DNA from: Ceriagrion tenellum
Lineage: Eukaryota > Arthropoda > Insecta > Odonata > Coenagrionidae
Assembly (NCBI GenBank): GCA_963169105.1
Contig: OY720643.1
Location: 82,939,696-83,003,695 of the forward strand
DNA: 64,000 nucleotides
Reading direction: 5' to 3'
The notes under the pieces are model-generated. The model saw nothing but the letters and a program-made list of their open reading frames with translations. It was not told the DNA's origin and did no database searches. Below are positions 54,938 through 64,000 of this stretch, one piece after another. Made by a program: the position numbers and the translations under genes. The stretch's first letter is position 1, and each line of letters begins with the position of its first letter.

Positions 54938-55695
54938 TGTCGAGAAAGTTATAATCGATAAAAATTAATCAAAGTCTTAAAAGAAAAATAAAACAACAAA
55001 TGGTTATTACTGCGGGATTTTTTTTCCTGTTATAAGCTACTCATGTTAAGTAAAATTTATATGCTCTAAACTGACTAAAAACTGGCATTAAATGTAAGTA
55101 AGCAAAATTATAGATCGGTTTCTTGGGATGATACTGGCAATAACATGTAATTCTTTACTTGAGTTAATACTTTAAGACATTTATTCGCCCGAGATTCAAA
55201 TCAATCCCACGTATACTTTCAGTAACTTCTCTCCCATTTAATACAAACGATATTTTTCACAGTTAATTTTCCTTTATCCAGAAGCGAGTATATTATGATT
55301 GGCATTAAAGTGAACTTATAATTCCGCTGAAATTTCAATTCACGAAATGGTTTACAGTGGCATGAAAACGTCAACCGTGGACAGGGCCGACCCTAGAGCT
55401 TGCGGGGTCTCGGGATACGTCTTGTGCGGCACCTGGCAACTCTGCATTGTACGCCCCTAGGCAACTACAGTGTACGGGCCCTAAAATATAGTTTTTGGAG
55501 CCCTATTCTATGAAAACAATCATTGCATTATTAATTTATATTGCCAATTCATTTCTTATTTTAGTATAAATAACTTTTTAATAAATGTTAATAATTTTTT
55601 TATTACAAAAATGAATTAAAAATCTTAAATAGCACATGCGTGACACAATGAATAAATAGACTTTCCAAGTAATAACTAGCAAATTCCAGTAATAA

Positions 55696-56095
55696 ATGAC
55701 TGTGGGTTAGATGCTCCAGTAATGGACATACATGAAAGGAGTGTGCTTCGTTGGTTTGGTCATGTATAGAATGGATGAGAGTCGAATAACGAAACAGACA
55801 TATAAGAGTAAAATGAATTGTGCGAGAGGGAGAGATCGGCCGGGAAAGTTGTGGTTGAATTTGGTTGAGGAAATTCTTAGGAGGAGGGATATTAGGAGTC
55901 TTAAAAACAGGAGGTCGTGTGTGAAGCAGTGTATGGGGGTAAATGAGGCAAAAGAGGTTTACAAGGATAGGTCAGTATGGAGGAAATTATTGAAGCAGGG
56001 TTAGGTGTACAAATATGTATTTATGAGTGAAAATTTGTGGCTGTGCCTACCCCGGAAGGTAACGGAGTGATTGGTATGTATCATATATGTATGTA
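55696..56095 (+). mobile_element. RT family A 3' end nested in element H
   Basis: Plus strand open 55732-56004: RMDESRITKQTYKSKMNCAR, KLWLNLVEEILRRRDIRSLK, VNEAKEVYKDRSVWRKLLKQ. The 3' UTR (GGCTGTGCCTACCCCGGAAG) ends in a TATGTAT repeat at about 56095. It is the only family A copy on the plus strand. Confidence 0.8.
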
Positions 56096-56097
56096 AT

Positions 56098-56210
56098 TCC
56101 ACGTAAAAATTATTCACATTTTCTAATGATTTTCTTGGAGAGTTACATCTTCATGTGAAGATGTAATTCTGTAGCGAAATCAGTTAGAAGTTTATGAACT
56201 TTTACGTGGA
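56098..56210. mobile_element. Small foldback MITE
   Basis: TCCACGTAAAAATTATTCAC... (56098-56134) is mirrored by 56176-56210 ending TTTTACGTGGA. A second perfect hairpin (TTACATCTTCA at 56143-56153 with 56156-56166) occupies the middle. Total about 113 bp, non-coding. It abuts the simple-repeat end of the family A tail. Confidence 0.6.
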
Positions 56211-56499
56211 CTTTGCGAAGTCTTTTTTTTGCGTCACAATGGTAAAATTTCATAAAGTATAGCCTGTGATGACGTCTTTAGTAGCACATGATTTTCCTTG
56301 TCAGTATTATAAGAACGACTATCACACGCAGTGATCGATATCGGATACGATAATGTAGCCATCATACCAGATTTATATCGCTACATATATTCCATCCCGT
56401 GATGACCGATTTCCTCCTAATTGCCGGGCCCTCGGTGGCGCGGGGCCCGGGGGCAGTTGCCCCGCTTGCCCGGCTCAAAGGACGGTTCTGATCGTAGAC

Positions 56500-57385
56500 G
56501 TGGACCGTCAACATTAAAGTTTAACCAGTCTCGACTAACGCTTTCTCGGTCGACGGCAATGCGCCGTAAATGTAAAGTCATTCATTTGTCAGTATCTTCT
56601 TGGACTTGCCATTGCGTTTCCACCGCTTGGATGCCAGTAATAAGCGGCTGATGTTATGACACTGTTGACCAAAGTCGTAACTATTTCCGCCCTCTATGCT
56701 GTATGCAGCTCTACATGTTTCAGTGAGGTTTTGCAGTCGACGGTTCATGGAGATGGACAGAGATTGCCGACTTATGTCGCGGTAACATGACCCCATTACA
56801 GGTTGATGCCTGCCGTAAACCAGGCATCACATCCGTGGAAGTTTTTCTGCTTTGTAATTGTAGATCTTGCTGTAACTGAGCCCAAAACGCAAAATGTGAT
56901 CCACGTTTAACTCAAACCTATTACAAATATTCTATATTGTAAAAACAATTGCCCATAGAAAATTGTTTTAAACCAATTTTACCTCTTTTCAAAGGATGGA
57001 AATGTGGGTCTCTCTTTGGATTTTTCCGAATCAGGTTTTCAGAAATTCAGAAAGCAATGAAGTATTACGATTATCAGCAACTTTTTGCCAATTGAACGTT
57101 CAGTGTTGGAAATTTTTATTCACATTTATTAATAATAAATGCAGCCTTCTCTTTGAGTTTTTTTCTGTCCGCATTGCTGCGAAACCTGAAATCGTTCATT
57201 CCGCACCAGGCATCTACAACTGTGTTCCGAAAAAGAGCCTACGTCGGCGTAGTTTAGTGATATTATAATTGTGCAAAGTATGAAGATTTTAATCAAGATT
57301 AACAACAAGTTTCCAAAAGATCATAACTGAGATTTTTGCCTTCATGGGATTTTTAGAAATCAGTAGAAGAAAAAAGTGAGCGGGC
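56500..57385. other. Stretch without recognised gene
   Basis: Short opposed open frames only, with no motif recognised. Confidence 0.3.
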
Positions 57386-57389
57386 ATAT

Positions 57390-58100
57390 GGGATAGGGGC
57401 TCTTAACTTTCAAGTAGAGCCAGCAATAATTTACTTATCATCTAGAGAAGCCGAATAGCACGCGATCAATACTGCATTCTTTTTCATGATATGCCAGATA
57501 CATCGGACAAAGTGTCCAATATCTTTTACAATGTCACTTTTCTACCGATTTGGCTGTATTTTATGACCTTGTTATAGTTTTTTCCATTTCTTTTTTTCTT
57601 GGAAGTTAGAGTCGATGAGCATTTATGCTCATAATTAGAGTAATAGGAAAAATTATATCTAAGCGAGGCGTTAGACAAGTTATTTTATATTTAGAAAAAG
57701 GAATATTTCAACCTAAACAATGCATTTTATGTTCACATATTGTTTATTATATTAACTACTGGTTAGTGGAGGGGATCTAAACTTACAGCTAGAGCCAGCG
57801 ATAATTTACTTATCATCTTTACAAGTCGACTACGATACGATCAGTACTGTATTCTTTTTCATCATGAGCCTGAGACATCGGATAGATGTCCGATGTCTTC
57901 TACCGATCTGGCTGTATTTTATTACCATGTATTATTTGTTCCCAATTTCCTCTTTTTTGTCGGTTAAAATTGATAAGCGTTTATGTTCAAAATGACAGTA
58001 ATTGGCAAAATAAGATCTAAGCGAGGAGTTAGACAAGCTAAATTATTTCTATTTCGACAAAGATATATTTTTGTTTAAACAATCCATTTTGTGTTAGCAA
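57390..58100. repeat. Ancient direct tandem duplication, about 350 bp units
   Basis: Unit 1 (57390-57735) and unit 2 (57765-58100) share AGAGCCAGC, ATAATTTACTTATCATCT, TCTACCGAT, TGGCTGTATTTTAT and GTTAGACAAG at a near-constant offset of 365-372 bases. Unit 2 has a perfect 9 bp hairpin (GACATCGGA, 57873-57881, with TCCGATGTC, 57889-57897) that is weaker in unit 1. Non-coding. Confidence 0.75.
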
Positions 58101-58117
58101 AATATCTAGTAGGTACG

Positions 58118-58709
58118 TTAAGGTAGTGCGAGCGATATAGTTTCCTAACATAACAGAGACCATATTTGTATCTTGCGTTTTAATTTCAGCAGCTATAGGA
58201 AGCATGCATTAAATATCCCATTGTTAATGGTGCAATAATATAGTTTTGCATGACAGACATTGTAAGTAATCGAATGAAAATATCTAAATAAGTCTTTAAC
58301 CTGACTAATTTTTTTCACGCGGTCCGTTTGAAACTCCATCAAAACGGAAGGTTTATCGTGGTCCCGAAGAATTTACTGCGGTGATAATATTATTAATTTT
58401 CAAAAATAGTTTATAAAATACACAAACTACATACTGTTGATTTTTTAAAATGAGATCTAAGAGTAGGGAATGCCTCATTTATAATATTTTGTATTTTATA
58501 TTATCCTCATTTTGTAAATAATGTCTCTCTGGAGTGCATAAACGTACCATTTCCCATACACAAGGGCTGGTATTTTCTGGCAAATATCTCGGGAAGTGAT
58601 GTGGTAAGGGGTTAAATTTTTGGCGTCAATGGAAGGGTGATATTGTTTTCTTTAAAATGAGACCAAATTCATTGATTTCTAGGTTAAATGATATACCGTC
58701 CAAACTACT
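58118..58709 (+). mobile_element. TTAA-type element T, copy 3
   Basis: The left end is TTAAGGTAGTGCGAGCGATA and the right end GTCCAAACTAC has lost its TTAA. The body matches copies 1 and 2 without interruption except for a short AT-rich expansion near 58485-58515. No coding. Confidence 0.7.
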
Positions 58710-58829
58710 GGTCAGTGAAGGAAAACTTTTTCTCTGTATATTCGAATATATTACTTTATAGCAACGTATGCTCTAATTTTATCATGCATTAGAAATGTTC
58801 AAATGGTCATTAATTTAATTTGTTTTTAT

Positions 58830-59530
58830 TATTATTTTATTTTATTTATTTATTTAATTATAAGTAAACAAACACGGTCCCTCTAAGCCATATGGCTTGT
58901 CAGAAGGATCTAACACATATACATACAATGCGGCAAATAAAAAAAATGGTGTATACAAAAAACAAAAAAAAACAAGTTACAACAATTTATAATATTACAA
59001 CTTGAGAACATAAAACATAGCCAGATTTAGGTATTCCACATTTTTAAATATACAGGTATTCATGCCAAATATATAGAACGTAACCAATTAAATGTTTAAT
59101 TTCATCAAGTAACCATGCATGTACCTTTTTCTTCACTACTTCCTTACCTTTAAGATCATCAAGGTGTTTTGGCATGCACTTAAAAGTGTGTGGTACATAG
59201 TATTTTGCTAACCTTTTACCGTATGAATTGCAATATCTGTACGTTTCCAATACAGGGAAATTTCTTTTTGACATGCAATGTGTGTTTTTACATGGAATTT
59301 TATACTCTTTTTTGTAATAATTTTCCAATATAATTACCCATTTTGTTAATTGGTCTGCGGTTAACACTTTATATTTTCTACACAAATAATTTAATTCAGA
59401 ATTAGCACAATATTTACCTCTATCTTCATCAACCAATCTTAATATTCTCTTCTGGTTCCTGATTATTGAGTTCAGCAAGGTATTAGAAACCATTCCCCAG
59501 ACTGTTATTCCATATTATTTTAGTAAGGAT
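58830..59530 (-). mobile_element. RT family G 3' end
   Basis: The minus strand encodes an open C-terminus. The 3' UTR includes GCCATATGGCTTAGAGGGAC and ends in an ATAA-type repeat (58830-58862 on the plus strand). The copy is 5'-truncated near 59530 and appears recent, because its frame is intact. Confidence 0.75.
59044..59493 (-). pseudogene. RT C-terminal region, uninterrupted 149 codons (family G)
   Basis: Upstream bases in frame read YYGITVWG, so the true reading extends 5' of the first Met. It continues LLNSIIRNQKRILRLVDEDR, NSELNYLCRKYKVLT, CKNTHCMSKRNFPVLETYR, YGKRLAKYYVPHTFKCMPK. The position of YGITVWG followed by a basic QKR(I/A)LR segment is that of Jockey/CR1-type RT C-termini. 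No catalytic residue remains. Confidence 0.7.
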
Positions 59531-59639
59531 TATAAAACTAGTTGACTTTAACTCCTCGTTTGTTAGCATATTATCCATCCCTTCTATTTTGGTTCGTCTT
59601 AAATTCGGGGACAGTCACGAATTAATCTCATCCGGTTTA

Positions 59640-60180
59640 AACCCTGCTCCCAAATAATGAATCATCTCTCAGCGGTTGATCTTCGTCCAAATTATGGCGC
59701 TCCAGAAATAGCATTCTGTGTCCAGCTTGCCCAGGGAGAGAGGGTACCGAGGGAGTTAATTTCGAGTCACGTTCATTCAGCTCTTTATGACGCTTAGAAC
59801 GTTGAGCGGGACTGGTGGAGTTGCTTTGGATTTTCTGCAAGGCCGCGAATTTATTTTCCATTTTCGGGTGTCGTCGGGGTGTGAGGGGAGGCGATAAAAT
59901 GTTTGTTTTCGAGCACATTATGACCGCTGCCTGCATTCCCGTGTGGGATTTACCGGAGTGTTCACCCGCCGGGAAACATTTTGTGATGTGCGCGATTTCG
60001 CGTTCATTTTGTTGGAGGCTTTTTGTTATTTCCGTGGAAACCCAATGCTGGTCCATCTATGGTTTCCATTAAATTTCCTCTTTATTGAGTTCATTCCGGG
60101 CATTTGGTTTCGAATGATTATTCTGGCCAGCGTGCTCAGTGCAGTATCTCACGTTGTATGCACCGGATATGCTTAATTTG
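59640..60180. other. Unrecognised region with opposed open frames
   Basis: A 139-codon minus frame (60056-59637) and 77- to 85-codon plus frames overlap here. I recognise no domain, and composition is less AT-biased than the flanks. An exon of an unknown gene cannot be ruled out, but nothing supports it. Confidence 0.2.
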
Positions 60181-61060
60181 CCTCACTGCGTATCCCAATG
60201 GGTAACAGCTTGCTGTTGGTGAGCTTGGTGAGCTTGCAGCTTACCTCGAAGATAACAGATTGAAAAGTCGACTCACACATGGATATTATAACTTATATAT
60301 ATAAAGAACCCTGCTAGCTCTATTGAGGGTTTATGGTAGGGGGTGCATATCTACCAAACCATGCACTACCCACTCCTAGGATTATCAGCAAATGAAGAGT
60401 TTATAGCCGGAGGTATCCGTACCCAAAGTTAAAAATTCCGAGTGATTTAGAGGGATTTAATCAAAATAAATATTCACGTGTATGAGCAAAGCTAAAGCAA
60501 GTATATGGGATTAGCACAACAAATGATTAAGGATCTTTTTAATTTGCAGTATGTATTCTCTGAACCAAAATCAGACGATATAACAGTCTCTGTCAGTCTC
60601 TGTTTTACTAAATGTATGTTCACAACGAAATTAGACGGTAAAAAGATATATAAAAGAAAGGAAGAATAATTGGAGAAAAATTTTTGGACCACTCGAAGAG
60701 GAGAAAAATGAGTCAAAACAAATTTTAAAAATGAAACATCTACATGATTGAAGAATATGAAAAGATATCAGATACGGTTTAAAATGTGAGGAGCAAGTAC
60801 TTCGGCTCAAAATGTGGATGAACAGCAGTGCATACACGAAAGAAATTTTAAATAATTTTTATAAGATTATGAATGGAAACGAGTGTGTCGAATGGATAAA
60901 AATGACTAGAAGATGGGGATAAGGGTTAGCATAATACATGGTAAAATTACGGTCGGAAGACTGAAGTAAATTTTCAATGGTTCCCAGAAGTAGGATAGGA
61001 AGAAAAGGAATACCACGGGAATACTAATTGGAAGGATAAAGAAATACCGGAGGACAAGAA
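60181..61060. other. Stretch without recognised gene
   Basis: AT-rich, with no feature recognised up to the start of family D. Confidence 0.35.
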
Positions 61061-61509
61061 AAGGAGTGGAAACTAGTAGACGAAAATTAACGGAATGCAG
61101 CGTCATAAGCCTTTCCCGCGGACTACTGATGTGGTGGAAGGGCTTGGGCGTTCCAATGACCCCAAGAGCTGGACTGGCGGGATCAATTAAATTTGCTCTC
61201 GGTAGGGCCACCATGCCTGATAGATCGAAGGGTTGGAGCGAGACGAAAGGCAGTCCAGTGATGGTGCCACGTGAAAAACACTGTTGGGACTCGGGGATGG
61301 GAGTCCCTCCCTACTATCATCAAAGAGAAATGAATCCTGGTAATTCAGGGACGCCGCACTCTGGGGCAGGTGTCAGGCTCGGCAGCGGGGGAATCAATGC
61401 TCCCGAGGTCGTCATCTCGCGAAATCCTTGCACAACGGAGCAATCACAGGATACAAGGACCAAGGAAGATGAGAAGAAAAAGAAGAGAAGAAGGAAAGTA
61501 CCTATAAAA

Positions 61510-62215
61510 TAGGGACTCGGAACGTTAGGTCCATGATGGGGGCAGGGAAGCTGGAGAATATTAAACGGGAAATGGATAGACGGAACATATGTGCCTTGGG
61601 GCTATAAAATGGATGGACAGCGTGGACTACTTGAATGATAGTTACAGGGTTATCCATAGTGGTGGGGTTGAGAGTCAACGTGGGATATCAATGGCATTGA
61701 ACGCAAAATTGGGAATGAGGGTAGTAAATATTGAGCAGGTGAGCGTCAGGATACCAGTGGTAGAAATAGAAGCACGCCCTACAAATTTCGTTTTGGTTCA
61801 GGTGCACATGCCTACAAGCAACCATAGGGAGAAAGAGATGGATGAGGTGTATGAGCAAATAATCAGAGAAGTCCCGGGCAAGAAAATCCTAATATGTAAT
61901 TATGGGCGACTGGAACGCAGAAGTGGGGGTAGAGAGAGACGGGTAAGAAGTGGGAGGGTTTGGATTAGGAACGAGAAATTATCGCGGAGGGAAGGCAGTA
62001 GAATTTTGCAGGAGAAATAAATTAGCAGTTACAAACACTTGGTTTAAACACCATCGTAGGAGGAGGTACACGTGGAAAATGCCGGGAGACACTGGGAGAT
62101 ATAAAATTGAATACATCATGATTAGGCAAGGATTCAGGAACATTGTGAAGAACTCGCGGAGCTATCTGGGGCTAATGCAGACTTGGGTCATAATTTAGTA
62201 ATGATGAATTTGGAG
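61510..62215 (+). pseudogene. AP-type endonuclease domain remnant (family D)
   Basis: TRNVRSMMGAGKLENI opens the domain. After a frameshift come MDSVDYLNDSYRVIHSGG, GISMALNAKLG and FVLVQVHMPTSN. MGDWNAEVG (61902-61928) carries a catalytic Asp and Asn. GFGLGTRNYRGGKAVEFC and RYTWKMPGDTGRYKIEYIM follow. The closing SDH triad motif reads LGH (ADLGHNLV, about 62178-62202), so a catalytic Asp is lost. Family members nick the target DNA to prime reverse transcription. Confidence 0.85.
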
Positions 62216-62842
62216 GTTAGATTCAAAAAGCTTAATAAGAGTGGAAGGATGAAGAGGTGGAACTTGGACGCGTTGAAAGGGGGAACAAAGGGAATAGCAA
62301 GAAATAGTGTGAAGGAAGATAGGCGATGCCAAGGAAATAGGTACACTCGAGGAAAAATGGGAGAATATTAAAACGGGCATTGGAAGAGCAGCTGAGAAAA
62401 CAATAGAAGCAGCGGAAATGAGGAGGATAAAGAAACAGTGGTATACGGAAGAAATGATTAGGAAAATGGAGGAGAGAAGTAATTGGAAAAACGCCAACAC
62501 CGACATAGGTAAGGTAAAATACAAGGAGCTAAATGATCAACTGCGGCGAATAACCAATCGGGGGAAGGAAAATTGGTGGAAAAGGTAATGCGAGGAAATG
62601 GAGAAACTTCAAAAAGAAGGGGAAGTGGGTGCGTTATACGCTTGGGTTTAATTGCTATCGGGAGGTAAGCTCGGGGAAACAGTACCAATGATTAAGGACA
62701 AGAAAGGTAGAACATTAATCGAGCAGGAAGTATTCAAGAAAGATGGCGTGAATATGTGGAGTAGCTATATGACAGCGATAGTAGACCAACTAATTTAGAT
62801 ATAGAAGAGGAGGGAAGCCTAGATGAAGATAACCTTGGGCCA

Positions 62843-63932
62843 ATGATTCTCGATAGTGAAATTGAGAAAGCATCGAAAGAGATGAAGGCAAGAAAAGCTG
62901 TAGCTGTGGACGACATACCTTCGGAGCTGCCAACGAGTTTAGGATATAAAGGTAGGCAAGTTTTTTTCGAACTTATACGTAGGATCTACGATGAAGGAAA
63001 ATGGTCAGAGGACTTTGTGAAAACAGTCTTGATTCCTATCCCGAAAAAGAAGAATGCATCAGAATGCGAGAACTATGGAACAATCAGTTTGATTTCACAT
63101 GCAGCCAAAGTATTACTTCGAATAATCAATAGAATGTTGGAGAGTAAGGCTAATAACTACTTGGGCGTTGACCAGTTTGGGTACCGGATGGGGAGGCTAA
63201 TTCGGGATGCGATTTCAGTGATGAGGACACTTATAGAAAGAAACATAGGGAATAATGAGGACATTTTGGCTTGATTTATTGATTTTGAAAAAGCTTGTGC
63301 TGGGTGAATTGGAAAAAACTAACGAAAAAACTCGACAAAATGGGAATAGATTTGCGAGACAGGAAATCGCAAATTTATATATGACGTAAAGGGTTCAGGT
63401 TAGGGTGGATGATGGTGAATAAGGGTGGGCAAGTATAGGTGGCGTGGGAAGGCAAGAGTGCCCGTTGTCCCCATTGCTTTTCAACATTTATGCTGAAGAA
63501 ATGGTAATACAGGCATGGGAAGAACTTGAGGTCGGAATCAAATCAGGAGGGCATCTGATAAAGTCAGTAAGGTTCGCGGACGATCATGCATTGGTTAGTG
63601 GATCTTCAAAGGGACTTCCAGCTTTAGTAGATGTTTTAGAAATGCAGTGCTGGATATTCAGAATGAAGATTAATCATAAGGAAACAAAAGTAATGAGATT
63701 CTCTGGGACAAAGAAAGCTAGGCTTGTGATTAACGTTGGAGGACACAAACTCGAGGAAGTAAAGCAATATAATTTCTTAGGTAGTAAGCTAGTGGAAAAC
63801 AGATATAGCAGTAAAGACATACAGACGAGAATAGCGCTAGCTGTGGAGGCGGGGAAATTGTGTAAGGATGTGAAGAAGATGCTGGTGGAGAGCTTGATAT
63901 GGAGCGTAGCGTTGTATGGAGCAGAAACGTGA
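62843..63932 (+). pseudogene. Reverse transcriptase domain remnant (family D)
   Basis: DDIPSELPTSLGYKG, KTVLIPIPKKKNASECENYG, ISLISHAAKVLLRIINR and QFGYRMGRLIRDAISVMR cover the finger motifs. A stop then precedes FIDFEKAC (motif A). After broken sequence the second block gives QECPLSPLLFNIYAEEM (motif B), VRFADDHALVSGSSKGL (motif C, FADD), MKINHKETKVM (motif D), then YNFLGSKLVENRYSS and WSVALYGAET. Missing parts between the blocks make it inactive. Confidence 0.9.
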
Positions 63933-64000
63933 CCCTCAGAAATGAGAACGAGAATAGGCTGTAGGCATTAAGTTGTGGATGTGGAGAATGATGGAGAAGG

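Larger units (their letters stand above)
54380..54960. mobile_element. Triplicated foldback element D with (TA)n blocks
   Basis: Three copies of one about 105 bp unit occur: minus at 54395-54505, minus at 54585-54700 and plus at 54718-54836. The last two are mirror images around a hairpin rich in AAGAGCGA/TCGCTCTT. Each has GGTGC-TAGT-GGCACC followed by GAAA and ATATC, which mirrors hammerhead stem II, GAAA and stem III. The base run before it is not CTGANGA. Long (TA)n stretches lie between and beyond the units. Confidence 0.6.
55382..56490 (-). mobile_element. hAT-like element H, copy 3, hosting two insertions
   Basis: The left end CAGGGCCGACCCTAG and the right end, on the minus strand CAGAACCGTCCTTTGAGCCG, match the ends of the copy at 30.5 kb in inverted order. 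A family A RT tail (55696-56095) and a small foldback (56098-56210) lie inside. No transposase. Confidence 0.55.
61066..64000 (+). mobile_element. Non-LTR retrotransposon family D, nearly full length, runs off window
   Basis: In order: a 5' leader with an open frame of unknown role (61066-61512), an AP-type endonuclease (about 61510-62215), a linker, and an RT (about 62840-63930). The C-terminus starts at the window edge. At least eight stops or frameshifts break the reading. This is the only copy here that still has its endonuclease. Similar endonuclease domains are often labelled craniofacial development protein 2-like in invertebrate annotations. Confidence 0.85.

Noticed and set aside
54455..54954. 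Open frames encoding long Tyr-Ile runs
   Set aside because: They are translations of the (TA)n microsatellites.
59637..60056. 139-codon minus-strand open frame as a host exon
   Set aside because: Opposed frames are also open, no domain is recognised and there are no clear splice signals. Left as unknown.

Overview
This 64 kb window is eukaryotic, AT-rich and looks like intergenic or intronic DNA of an arthropod, most likely an insect with a large, repeat-laden genome. That rests on the mix of mobile elements: mariner, several non-LTR retrotransposon families, tRNA-headed SINEs, hAT-like and TTAA-flanked non-autonomous elements, and Penelope-type hammerhead elements. The species cannot be named from sequence alone. 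I found no convincing host protein gene, true tRNA, rRNA or CRISPR array. Nearly every open frame with recognisable content is a reverse transcriptase (RT) or transposase remnant, and most copies are broken.

Layout: 1.1-2.5 kb holds RT family B debris and a hammerhead element nested in an older one. 3.5-4.6 kb is an RT palm plus C-terminus on the minus strand (family C). 7.2-13.7 kb has a near-complete hammerhead motif, a family A RT tail, a small hammerhead element, a cluster of three family B tails split by a 298 bp hammerhead foldback, a TTAA-type element and a SINE. 14.3-24.2 kb has a 48 bp tandem repeat, further RT tails, an inverted pair of tRNA-like SINEs and a family A tail. 28.2-29.9 kb has a deleted mariner beside the longest open RT tail. 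30.5-34.8 kb has a hAT-like element split by an RT tail and three hammerhead-type insertions. 36.5-44 kb has more hAT-like copies, RT tails and a 472 bp insertion with a 17 bp target-site duplication (TSD). 46-52 kb is a stack of nested insertions. 54.4-54.9 kb is a triplicated foldback bounded by (TA)n. 55.4-59.5 kb has a hAT-like element hosting an RT tail, a tandem duplication, a third TTAA-type element and an RT C-terminus. 61.1-64 kb is a nearly full-length but decayed endonuclease-RT element that runs off the right edge.

The most interesting system is a group of small elements (141-298 bp) carrying type I hammerhead ribozyme motifs: CTGANGA, stem II, GAAA, a very short self-complementary stem III and a matching stem I. 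They belong to several distinct sequence families and often contain an inverted partial copy of themselves. Three are flanked by exact 12 bp direct repeats; three more have 10 of 10, 11 of 12, or at least 12 bp repeats. This fits the hammerhead motifs described from Penelope-like elements and metazoan retrozymes. No Penelope RT is visible here, so these copies would depend on proteins made elsewhere. One of them has captured a piece of an unrelated RT element.
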